Assembly (NCBI GenBank): GCA_023409265.1
Contig: JAEYHZ010000008.1
Span: 124,001 to 188,000 of the forward strand
Source of the DNA: Bacillota bacterium
GTDB taxonomy: Bacteria > Bacillota > Clostridia > Acetivibrionales > DSM-1351
Reading direction: 5' to 3'
Length of the DNA: 64,000 bases
Shown: positions 26,238 to 33,440 of the stretch, piece by piece
Position numbering within the stretch: position 1 is the first letter of the stretch
How the letters are laid out: the number at the start of each line of letters is the position of its first letter
Notes under the pieces: generated by a model
Seen by the model: the letters and a program-made list of their open reading frames with translations, nothing else
Told to the model about the DNA's origin: nothing
Database searches by the model: none
Made by a program: the position numbers and the translations under genes

Positions 26238-27734
26238 GTGAAGGGTTGTAATACTCTTAAGATTTGTATTTTATTAATATTTACTCTTGTGATTTCGGCA
26301 TGCTCCAGTGCACCTTCACAAAATACCGAGCCAAAAGTCCCCCCGGCTGCCGTCTCTTCTCCCGCTCCGGTAACCCTCAAATATTACACAATCGGGACTC
26401 CCGATGCTGATCTGGCCAAGGTTAATGAGGCTTTGAACAAGCTGTTGGAAAAGAAAATAAATGTTCATATCGAATATAACAAGATCAACTGGAGTGATTA
26501 TGGGAGAAGTCTGTCCAATATAATTAATTCCGGAACCAGCTTTGATATTGCATTTTCAACTGAGGGAGACCAGGGAGATTACTCCGGAAATGCCCGAAAT
26601 GGTTCATGGCTTATACTTGATCCATATTTAAAAACAATTGGTAAAGATATGTATAATACAATAAACCCCTTGCTTTGGGAAGGCGTAAAGATAAATGATA
26701 AAATCTATGGCGTCCCTACAAACAAGGAGCTGGCGGTCCCTGAATGGTGGATATACAAAAAAGAACTCGTAGATAAGTACAACATAGATATTTCAAAATT
26801 AAACACCCTTGAATCCCTTGAACCTGTTTTAAAAACAATACAGCAAAATGAACCGGAATTTACTATTATGGAGCTGGACCAGTACTCACATAATTTTTTT
26901 GCTCTGGAAGATTACGAATATATTTTCAATAGAGACATTCCGTTAATGGTAAGATCCACAGATAAAACTCTAAAAATCATTAATATTTTTGAAACAGATT
27001 TGGCTAAAACTACTTTAAAAACTCTGCGCAAATACTATAAAGCCGGTTATATTAATGAAGATGCTTCGGTAAAAGCCGGCTCCAGCTTGGGAAAAGACCA
27101 GAACATTTTTTGGAGAGAAGGCGGCGGCGGACCATATTCCGCAATCTCCTGGTCTAAGGATACAGGCTTTGAAGTTGTTGCACATCAGGTCACTTCCTCT
27201 ATTGTAACCACTGAGTCGGCCAGGGGCGGAATCATGGTTGTAAGTTCACGAACAAAAAATGCAGAAGCTTGTATAAAATTTTTAAATTGCCTCAATACCG
27301 ACCCTGAAGTCCGGAATCTGATAAACTTCGGTATTGAAGGGCTTCATTATGATCTGACTCCCGAGGGACAGGTAGCTGTAAAAAAGGACAGTGGCTATAC
27401 CGGTGTTCAGTATACCCAGGGCAACTGGTTTATTCTTAAAACGTTAAAAGGGGATCCCCTGAACAAGTGGGAGGAATTTAAAAAATTTAACAGTGAAGCA
27501 ATCAAATCAGTAACTCTGGATTTTACACCCGATATTTCAAGCCCTGCTGTAAGCTCTCGGCTGGCTGCAGTTTCCAGGGTAACCGCAAAATATTATCCCG
27601 GACTGATGACAGGAACCGTAGACCCGGGAAAAGTTCTTCCTGAATTTTTAGAGGAATTAAAGGCCGCAGGTATTGATGAATTAAAAAATAATTTACAGCA
27701 GCAGATAGACGAATGGAATGAACATAAGAAATAA
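26238..27734 (+). CDS. orphan extracellular sugar-binding lipoprotein
   Basis: A 498-residue ABC solute-binding protein. The GTG at 26238, 7 bases after AGGAGG, gives a lipoprotein signal ending VISAC (lipobox). The longer frame from 26169 would place the ribosome site inside the protein, and a TATAAT at 26195-26200 suggests transcription starts after 26169. The body resembles the binding protein at 47155-48660 (INWSDYGRSLSNIINSGTSFDI versus WGDYDTKMNTIVNTGEAFDI) and ends with a DUF3502-like region (EFLEELKAAGIDE). No permease or ATPase is adjacent, so it may feed another transporter. Confidence 0.9.
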   Translation: MKGCNTLKICILLIFTLVISACSSAPSQNTEPKVPPAAVSSPAPVTLKYYTIGTPDADLAKVNEALNKLLEKKINVHIEYNKINWSDYGRSLSNIINSGTSFDIAFSTEGDQGDYSGNARNGSWLILDPYLKTIGKDMYNTINPLLWEGVKINDKIYGVPTNKELAVPEWWIYKKELVDKYNIDISKLNTLESLEPVLKTIQQNEPEFTIMELDQYSHNFFALEDYEYIFNRDIPLMVRSTDKTLKIINIFETDLAKTTLKTLRKYYKAGYINEDASVKAGSSLGKDQNIFWREGGGGPYSAISWSKDTGFEVVAHQVTSSIVTTESARGGIMVVSSRTKNAEACIKFLNCLNTDPEVRNLINFGIEGLHYDLTPEGQVAVKKDSGYTGVQYTQGNWFILKTLKGDPLNKWEEFKKFNSEAIKSVTLDFTPDISSPAVSSRLAAVSRVTAKYYPGLMTGTVDPGKVLPEFLEELKAAGIDELKNNLQQQIDEWNEHKK

Positions 27735-27804
27735 CTGCTATGCATATTCGCTTTACCATTATAGGCTGGTAACATGAATTTATGTTGTTAATACGGAGGT
27801 AATA

Positions 27805-28086
27805 ATGTCTTATTTTGACAGAACAAAAAAAATGTCCAATATTCTGATAGGAAGCGGTATCGTGGCATTCCTAATATCGATGAAGCTTTTGTTGGCAGAC
27901 GGAGTCCTTGATCAGATTTTTGAGTTCAGTAATGGAAATTCTGTTAAAGTAGGGATTTTGTTTTCCATATTCTTTTTAATATCAATATTTTCACTCATAT
28001 TGGGAATTTCTTTAAAGTGCATTGTCAAAGATGCCAAGGAAGAGCTGGATTCAATTAAAAAGGAATTTAATGAAAAGCTGAAATGA
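27805..28086 (+). CDS. small two-helix membrane protein
   Basis: A 93-residue protein with two predicted membrane helices (about 11-30 and 49-72) and a charged C-terminal coiled-coil-like tail (DAKEELDSIKKEFNEKLK). GGAGG is spaced well before the ATG. I recognise no family. It is 70 bases after the binding protein and could share its transcript; a terminator follows. Confidence 0.65.
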   Translation: MSYFDRTKKMSNILIGSGIVAFLISMKLLLADGVLDQIFEFSNGNSVKVGILFSIFFLISIFSLILGISLKCIVKDAKEELDSIKKEFNEKLK

Positions 28087-28140
28087 AACAAAGCATATTA
28101 CAATTGTATGTTTTATGTAGTTATATGGCATAAAAAAGTA

Positions 28141-28174
28141 AAGCAGGGATTACAGCAAATGTCACCCCTGCTTT
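28141..28174 (+). terminator. hairpin after the small membrane protein
   Basis: AAGCAGGG (28141-28148) pairs with CCCTGCTT (28166-28173), followed by a short T/A stretch. It probably ends the transcript of the lipoprotein and small membrane protein. Confidence 0.6.
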
Positions 28175-28212
28175 AAATTGTGTAATTTCAGATTAATGAA
28201 TAACTCTATCCT

Positions 28213-28341
28213 ACTTTTGACTTGCCATAAAAGATTCTGCATTTCTTATCCCCATTTCAGGAGATAAACTGAGTCTATTTGTATTCATATCGACATCTGT
28301 ACCCATAGAATACAATAAATCCTTCGAGACCCAATATAATA
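28213..28341 (-). pseudogene. possible gene remnant, about 43 codons
   Basis: On the minus strand a frame with no stop runs from about 28341 to 28213 and reads like protein (LLYSMGTDVDMNTNRLS, then SPEMGIRNAESFMASQ). An in-frame TAA lies just upstream and there is no ribosome site at a good distance from any start codon. It may be the end of a decayed gene or a chance frame. This is the only coding-like signal in the 318-base gap. Confidence 0.3.
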
Positions 28342-28404
28342 CAGGTGATTTTTAAGCATATTTATCAACCTATGATAGTTAAGGAAACACAAAATAAGAC
28401 AATA

Positions 28405-28797
28405 CTAAATCTCTCTAATTATTTCATATTGCTCATTGGATAATACTTTGACGGCATTATTAATATCTTTTTCTTTAACGAGTATATAATCAGTATTATA
28501 TGTAGAAATTGCAAATATGCTTATATTATTAGTTGCTAAAATTCTGCTTATAGATGCAAGGATTCCAATTAATGAAAAATCCAGGATTCCTTCAATCTTT
28601 AAAATCCTCCAGTCTTTTTCACATTTGATTCCATCAGGAATATTATCTTGACTGCATACGACCGATAATTCGTCTGAGGTTTTAGTTATAGAATAAAACT
28701 GGCTGGCTTGCGCCCATTCAGGGATTAGTGCTTCTTCAAGCCTGCAGACACCAAACTTTTCTTTAAATAATTTCATTACTAACTTCTTATCTGACAT
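28405..28797 (-). CDS. ACT-domain amino acid sensor-like protein
   Basis: A 130-residue protein resembling the ACT_7/CASTOR-type tandem ACT proteins: an N-terminal unit (about 1-58, with SITKTSDELSVVCSQDNIP) and a C-terminal ACT unit (about 60-130, LDFSLIGILASISRILATNNISIFAISTYNTDYILV). These bind small amino acids. The frame from 28812 begins with a TTG inside the G-rich ribosome site; the ATG at 28797 is 7 bases downstream. It stands alone; the ligand is unknown. Confidence 0.82.
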   Translation of the reverse strand: MSDKKLVMKLFKEKFGVCRLEEALIPEWAQASQFYSITKTSDELSVVCSQDNIPDGIKCEKDWRILKIEGILDFSLIGILASISRILATNNISIFAISTYNTDYILVKEKDINNAVKVLSNEQYEIIREI

Positions 28798-29052
28798 GTT
28801 TATTCCCCCCAACAGAGTAATAGTAATTACGAATATCCATATTGTACGACATATTTATTTTAAATGAAATTCTTATTTTTTTATATAGGTTGCCCAGATA
28901 TTGAATTTGAGCATATAAAACCTGACTTGTTTTTTGATTAATTGATTGTACTGATTAGGTTTTGATTTTTACTTGCCAAATATTGCATACGTTTTTTTTA
29001 GAATTAAGCAGAAAATATTAGCTAGAATAATGAAAAACTGGAGGTTTGGAAC

Positions 29053-29259
29053 ATGACAGTTGCTTCACAGGTAAAGCAGACATTAGCTGGATTAAAGGGC
29101 GTTCAAGGCACATTGAGAGTATATTCTTCACAAACACAGGATGAAGAGACAAGAATTGCATTTATTGAAGCCATCGAAGTTACTAAAGGGATTATTAATG
29201 ATTTGGAAAAGAGAATACAGGTTTTAGAATTCAAAGAGCCACAGTATAAAGGTAATTAG
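29053..29259 (+). CDS. DUF1657 protein (first copy)
   Basis: A 68-residue two-helix protein of the DUF1657 family, starting MTVASQVKQTLAGLKG and ending KEPQYKGN. The family is restricted to spore formers and occurs in spoVA-type operons. GGAGG precedes the ATG. It begins the run DUF1657-DUF421-spoVAC-spoVAD-spoVAEB-DUF1657, with short spacings that suggest a single operon. Function unknown, presumably at the spore inner membrane. Confidence 0.9.
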   Translation: MTVASQVKQTLAGLKGVQGTLRVYSSQTQDEETRIAFIEAIEVTKGIINDLEKRIQVLEFKEPQYKGN

Positions 29260-29273
29260 TCAGGAGAATAATC

Positions 29274-30134
29274 ATGCAGATGTGGATACAAATTTTATTA
29301 AGAACAATTTCATTATTTTTTCTGACACTTGTCATAATAAGATTGATGGGAAAAAGAAGCATATCGAGAGTGACACCCTTCAGCTTTGTATGTTATGTAG
29401 TCATAGGAATAATTGCGGCTTTGATTTCTGTAAATGTTATAACAAATATTGCCTTTGGTATTATCTCATTGGTTGTTTGGGGGCTGTTCCCTATTGCACT
29501 TGATTACCTGTCTATGAAAAGCAAGTGGGTGCATGACCTTGTTTCAGGTAAAGAAAAAGTACTCATCAAGCATGGGAAAATAATGGAAGAAGGCCTGCAG
29601 GAAGTAAGGCTTACAGGAGAAGAACTTTTAAGGGAACTACGCCATAAAAATGCTTTTAACCTGGCCGATGTTGAATTTGCAGTTATGGAAACCACCGGAG
29701 AATTGAATGTATTGCTCAAATCCGACAAAAAACCGGTAACTGCACATGACTTAAATCAAAAAGTAGCTCCTCAGGCAGAACCCCAAACAATTATTCTGGA
29801 TGGGAATGTATTGAACGAGCCATTATTTTCTTTGGGTTTAAATAAGGAATGGCTCAGGATACAACTTGAAAACGCAGGAGTCTCACTGGATAACGTTTTT
29901 ATAGGTCAGGTAGATTCTTCGGGAGATTTGTATCTTGACCTTTTTGATGATTCGGTCCAACTTCCCCAGCCTAAAGTTAAGGAGATGATTTTTGCAAACC
30001 TGGAAAAAAATCAGGCAAATCTTATGACTTATTCGCTGGAAACTAATGATAAAGAAGCAAAAGCAATGTATTTAAAAAATGCAGAAAAATTACAGCAGCT
30101 TATAGATAAATTGGAACCGTATTTATTACGATAG
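29274..30134 (+). CDS. DUF421 (YetF-like) membrane protein with DUF1657-like tail
   Basis: A 286-residue protein. Three N-terminal membrane helices (about 5-80) are followed by the cytosolic DUF421 domain (about 85-230, with LIKHGKIMEEGL, ELRHKNAFNLADVEFAVMET and IILDGNV). The last about 50 residues (LMTYSLETNDKEAKAMYLKN) resemble DUF1657 and are not part of the standard DUF421 domain. YetF-type proteins belong to the spoVA2mob operon of Bacillus. It sits 14 bases after the DUF1657 gene. Role unknown. Confidence 0.9.
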   Translation: MQMWIQILLRTISLFFLTLVIIRLMGKRSISRVTPFSFVCYVVIGIIAALISVNVITNIAFGIISLVVWGLFPIALDYLSMKSKWVHDLVSGKEKVLIKHGKIMEEGLQEVRLTGEELLRELRHKNAFNLADVEFAVMETTGELNVLLKSDKKPVTAHDLNQKVAPQAEPQTIILDGNVLNEPLFSLGLNKEWLRIQLENAGVSLDNVFIGQVDSSGDLYLDLFDDSVQLPQPKVKEMIFANLEKNQANLMTYSLETNDKEAKAMYLKNAEKLQQLIDKLEPYLLR

Positions 30135-30144
30135 AGGTGAAATT

Positions 30145-30624
30145 ATGTCCAGTAAGAAAAGAAAGAAAATATCGCCTACACAACAGCAGTATCAGGATTT
30201 TGCAAAAGCAAGAGAGCCTAATATCCCAATATTCAGAAATTGCTGCAGGGCCTTTCTGGTGGGAGGAATTATTTGTACCATCGGTCAGGCGTTAAACTGG
30301 TTTTTTATGACCTACTTTAAATTTGATGAAAAAACTGCCGGAAATCCAACAGTTGCAGTTTTGATTTTTCTTTCAATTCTGTTTACAAGTCTTGGTTTTT
30401 ACGATCATATTGCTCAATGGGCCGGAGCAGGCACTGCAGTTCCTGTCACCGGTTTTGCCAATACTATATCTTCGGCTGCTATTGAGCATAAAAGCGAAGG
30501 CTTCGTATTGGGTGTTGGAGGAAATATGTTTAAAATAGCTGGCCCCGTTATTGTATACGGAGTTTTTTCAGCATTTGTTGTTGCAATAGTAAGTGTCATT
30601 ATTAAATGGTTAGGTGGAATGTAA
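30145..30624 (+). CDS. spoVAC: stage V sporulation protein AC
   Basis: A 159-residue inner-membrane protein with four or five helices. Conserved SpoVAC stretches are visible: FLVGGIICTIGQALNWFF, ILFTSLGFYDHIAQWAGAGTAVPVTGFANT and AIEHKSEGFVLGVGGNMFKIAGPVI. SpoVAC forms a mechanosensitive channel in the spore inner membrane that lets calcium-dipicolinate through. It ends immediately before spoVAD (0-base gap) and is 10 bases after the DUF421 gene. Confidence 0.96.
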   Translation: MSSKKRKKISPTQQQYQDFAKAREPNIPIFRNCCRAFLVGGIICTIGQALNWFFMTYFKFDEKTAGNPTVAVLIFLSILFTSLGFYDHIAQWAGAGTAVPVTGFANTISSAAIEHKSEGFVLGVGGNMFKIAGPVIVYGVFSAFVVAIVSVIIKWLGGM

Positions 30625-31632
30625 ATGATTAAAGGACATCAAACCTGGCTTTTCAAATCAAAGCCGGTTATAACAGGTTCAGCAGCAATCGGAGGTCCCT
30701 TTGAAGCTCAGGGAGCCTTGTCAAAGGACTTTGATTTACTTCATGATGATATCTGGCTTGGTCAGGAGAGTTTTGAAAAGGCAGAAAAGAAATTGCTTGA
30801 ACAAGCCTGTGAAACTGCTATAAAAAAAGCCAATTTAAAAAAGGAAGATATACAGTTTTTTTTGAGCGGAGATTTAATAAACCAAATAATATCCAGCAGC
30901 TTTACTGCACGAACACTGGGAATTCCATTTTTGGGGCTTTACGGTGCCTGTTCCAGTTCAATGGAAGGTCTTGCAATAGCATCACTTCTTGTGGAGAGTA
31001 ATTTTGCCAACAATGCTCTTGCAGCAACTTCAAGCCATAACGCTGCCAGCGAAAAACAATACAGATATCCTACTGAATATGGCGCTCAGAAACCTCCTTA
31101 TGCTCAGTGGACTGTAACAGGTGCAGGTGCTGCAGTTGTTTCTGAGAAGGGTCAAGGTCCTCAAGTGGTAGCTGCAACAATAGGCAGGGTAGTTGATATG
31201 GGGCTCTCCGATCCCTTCAACATGGGCGCTGCCATGGCACCTGCGGCAGTGGATACCATTGAGGCTCATTTCCGTGATCTGAATATTGACGCATCACATT
31301 ATGATTTAATTGCAACCGGTGACCTGGGAAGAGTTGGACATCAGATAGCCTCCGACCTACTGAAAAAACACGGCATAGTAATTCCGGAAGAAAAATTTAC
31401 AGACTGCGGTATGATGATATACAGTAAGGAGCAGCCTGTCTTCTCAGGCGGCAGTGGATGCGCCTGTGCTGCTACAACAACGTACGGGCATTTTATGAAC
31501 CGGCTAAAAAGAGGTGAATTGAAAAAAATCCTGGTTGTTGCAACTGGAGCTCTCCTCTCCCCAATGTCCTATCAGCAAAAAGAGACCATTCCGTGTATCG
31601 CTCATGGTGTATCAATTGAAATGAAAGAATAA
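30625..31632 (+). CDS. spoVAD: stage V sporulation protein AD
   Basis: A 335-residue soluble protein with a thiolase-like fold (GACSSSMEGLAIASLLVES, SGGSGCACAATTTYGHFM). In Bacillus, SpoVAD binds dipicolinic acid directly and is needed for its uptake into the forespore. Length is full. It begins right at the spoVAC stop (TAA-ATG) and is 16 bases before spoVAEB. Confidence 0.96.
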   Translation: MIKGHQTWLFKSKPVITGSAAIGGPFEAQGALSKDFDLLHDDIWLGQESFEKAEKKLLEQACETAIKKANLKKEDIQFFLSGDLINQIISSSFTARTLGIPFLGLYGACSSSMEGLAIASLLVESNFANNALAATSSHNAASEKQYRYPTEYGAQKPPYAQWTVTGAGAAVVSEKGQGPQVVAATIGRVVDMGLSDPFNMGAAMAPAAVDTIEAHFRDLNIDASHYDLIATGDLGRVGHQIASDLLKKHGIVIPEEKFTDCGMMIYSKEQPVFSGGSGCACAATTTYGHFMNRLKRGELKKILVVATGALLSPMSYQQKETIPCIAHGVSIEMKE

Positions 31633-31648
31633 AGGAGAGTGAACAAAA

Positions 31649-32002
31649 TTGGATAAATTTATCTGGGCATTTATCATAGGCGGACTTATTTGTGTCATAG
31701 GACAGATTCTAATGGACATTTTTAAACTGACTCCCGCACATACAATGTGTACACTGGTGGTTGCCGGAGCAATTTTAGGTGGTCTTGGTTTATACGAGCC
31801 ACTTGTCAAATTTGCAGGTGCCGGTGCTTCTGTACCTATAAGCAGTTTCGGGAACCAACTGGTAAAAGGTGCTCTGCAGGAAGCAGAAAGTACAGGAATT
31901 ATAGGCGTATTGACCGGAATTTTTGAAGTAACCAGCGCAGGTATATCATCAGCAATAATATTTGGCTTTTTAGCGGCACTGATTTTCAGACCTAAAGGGT
32001 AG
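31649..32002 (+). CDS. spoVAE: stage V sporulation protein AE (SpoVAEB type)
   Basis: A 117-residue membrane protein with three or four helices: FIWAFIIGGLICVIGQILMD, ILGGLGLYEPLVKFAGAGASVPISSFGNQL and FEVTSAGISSAIIFGFLAALIF. It matches SpoVAEb, the third essential part of the dipicolinate channel complex together with SpoVAC and SpoVAD. Translation starts at a TTG about 11 bases after GGAG. The Bacillus spoVA genes AA, AB and AF are absent here, as in the reduced clostridial and spoVA2mob operons. Confidence 0.95.
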   Translation: MDKFIWAFIIGGLICVIGQILMDIFKLTPAHTMCTLVVAGAILGGLGLYEPLVKFAGAGASVPISSFGNQLVKGALQEAESTGIIGVLTGIFEVTSAGISSAIIFGFLAALIFRPKG

Positions 32003-32010
32003 CTCGCTTC

Positions 32011-32113
32011 TATAACGTGAAACGTTCTTTTGAACCTTTGCGTTATAAAAAGCCATTTACCGGTTTTTGATACGCGAAGTGCATAAATGAACAAACGAAA
32101 TGTTGCTTCGCGT
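32011..32113 (+). other. two hairpins between spoVAEB and the second DUF1657 gene
   Basis: Hairpin A pairs TATAACG (32011-32017) with CGTTATA (32041-32047) and contains GTTC-TTTT-GAAC. Hairpin B pairs ACGCGAAG (32072-32079) with CTTCGCGT (32106-32113). Neither has a T run. They may set transcript stability or mark a separate leader for the last gene. Confidence 0.5.
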
Positions 32114-32135
32114 TTTGAAGGGAGGTGAAATAACG

Positions 32136-32339
32136 ATGACAGTAGGAACCCAAATGACAAAAGCAATAGCAACAGTTGAAAGCGCGTGCGCAACCATGAA
32201 AACATTTGCTTTGGAAACTGAGGATCAGGAAGCAAAGCAAACTTTCCAGCAGCTGGCCCAGACTTTCGACAACGCACTTCAGACACTAAAAGGAAGAGAG
32301 CAGTACATTCAGGAACAGGAACCACAATATAAAGGATAG
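32136..32339 (+). CDS. DUF1657 protein (second copy)
   Basis: A 67-residue DUF1657 protein, MTVGTQMTKAIATVESACAT at the start and QEQEPQYKG at the end, closely parallel to the first copy (same MTV start and EPQYKG ending). The longer frame from 32100 runs over a hairpin; GGGAGGTG lies 9 bases before the ATG at 32136. It closes the spoVA-type operon, and a terminator follows directly. Confidence 0.9.
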   Translation: MTVGTQMTKAIATVESACATMKTFALETEDQEAKQTFQQLAQTFDNALQTLKGREQYIQEQEPQYKG

Positions 32340-32348
32340 TAGTTCAAA

Positions 32349-32388
32349 AAAGCTGAAAAATTGTATATCAATTTTTCGGCTTTTTTGT
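32349..32388 (+). terminator. terminator of the spoVA-type operon
   Basis: AAAGCTGAAAAATTG (32349-32363) pairs with CAATTTTTCGGCTTT (32369-32383), followed by TTTTG. A nearly identical hairpin lies at 38404-38437. Confidence 0.92.
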
Positions 32389-32669
32389 TTTAAAATTATA
32401 TTGTTTAAGTAATTTTCCATTGGATCTAATAACTCTTCGGAAATCCTTAACATAATCTGGTAAATCTTCCGGTGGAATATGATGAAGTACAGATATTATC
32501 ATAATATAATCTATTGAACTGTCCTTTACAGGTAAACAATACCCTTTAAGCACACTAAAGGTATATTCGGGATATAAAAGTTCAGTATATATAGCCTTTT
32601 GGGATCGTATTCTAATCCAATATAATTAGCAGGATTAAACATTGTGCTGCTTTCATAAACTATGTTTAT
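32368..32669 (-). pseudogene. truncated, frameshifted SAM-dependent methyltransferase
   Basis: Minus-strand remnants of a class I methyltransferase. From 32669, one frame reads STMFNPANYIGLEYDPKRL. Near the TATATATA tract at 32586-32593 the frame changes and continues ELLYPEYTFSVLKGY, then DSSIDYIMIISVLHHIPPED and FRRVIRSNGK, the motif region of methyltransferase type 11. The N-terminal SAM-binding glycine motif is missing. After SNGKL the sequence turns into the spoVA-operon terminator, so the C-terminal half is also gone. It has no start or ribosome site. Confidence 0.75.
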
Positions 32670-32775
32670 TCATACATAAAAGAAAATGTCGGGCAATTAC
32701 ATTAATTTGATTGATGAATTTATAAATAACTTTTTGTAAATACTAACCTAAAATCAAAAAACCAGGAGGTTATAT

Positions 32776-32994
32776 ATGCAAAATCTTTCTACAAAGGAAG
32801 TAAACTATATTAAGGATTTATTATCATGGGAGTTACTCACTTCAAAAAAGTGCTTACACTATGCAAACCAGGAGACAAATCCTGCACACAAAAAAGTTTT
32901 TTTTGATACGGCTAACATGCATCAGCAAAACTATTTAGAACTTTTAAATTATGTGGATCAAATTATTAGCAAACAAGGAGGACAGGTTCAATAA
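32776..32994 (+). CDS. CotF-like spore coat protein, small subunit
   Basis: A 72-residue, all-helical protein (MQNLSTKEVNYIKDLLSWEL). Composition and size match the small CotF-like proteins encoded in pairs in clostridia. The stop codon overlaps the next ATG by one base (TAATG), so both products are probably made together in fixed ratio. AGGAGG precedes the start. Location in the spore coat is inferred from family and from the preceding spoVA genes. Confidence 0.72.
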   Translation: MQNLSTKEVNYIKDLLSWELLTSKKCLHYANQETNPAHKKVFFDTANMHQQNYLELLNYVDQIISKQGGQVQ

Positions 32995-33362
32995 TGGACA
33001 CTCAATCAATCGTAACCTCCAAAACAGGGGTACAAAAAATCGGTAAAACCGTTTCTCAAGAACTTCCTAAAGTGAAGGATGTAACCCTAAATTTAAGGGA
33101 TAAGTTAAATGATATTCTATTTTATGAAAAACATAACCTTGTAAACTATCAGATTGCTATTAATGAAATAATCAATGATGACCTGAGGGCACTCCTATTG
33201 AATAACCATAACAAAATACAAGGCTCACATACTAGTTTCTTTAATGAGCTGTTCAACCTGGGTGAATACCAAGCTGACATTGCGACAAATCCTCAAATAA
33301 GTGATATATCCGATGTTTTTAGTGGCTATAAGACTCAGCTCCCTTTTAGTCAGCAACAATAG
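32994..33362 (+). CDS. CotF-like spore coat protein, larger subunit
   Basis: A 122-residue helical protein with a Coat_F-like core (about 40-95: DILFYEKHNLVNYQIAINEI and LLNNHNKIQGSHTSFFNELF) and a polar, glutamine-rich C-terminus (PFSQQQ). CotF family members are structural spore coat proteins. It is translationally coupled to the preceding small protein. A terminator follows at 33368-33385. Confidence 0.75.
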   Translation: MDTQSIVTSKTGVQKIGKTVSQELPKVKDVTLNLRDKLNDILFYEKHNLVNYQIAINEIINDDLRALLLNNHNKIQGSHTSFFNELFNLGEYQADIATNPQISDISDVFSGYKTQLPFSQQQ

Positions 33363-33367
33363 GATTC

Positions 33368-33390
33368 AGCCCGGTTTACCGGGCTTTATT
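33368..33390. terminator. terminator after the CotF-like pair
   Basis: AGCCCGG (33368-33374) pairs with CCGGGCT (33379-33385) around TTTA, with TTTATT after it. It lies between convergent transcripts and may serve both. Confidence 0.8.
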
Positions 33391-33440
33391 CATTAAATGA
33401 TCAAACCTTATTACTTCCGCTTTTCCTGCTGACATTAATT

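Noticed and set aside
28860..29052. Possible sigma-G promoter for the spoVA-type operon (TGCATA near 28985, CATATAAA near 28913)
   Set aside because: Neither pair shows an acceptable -35/-10 spacing, so I do not assign it.
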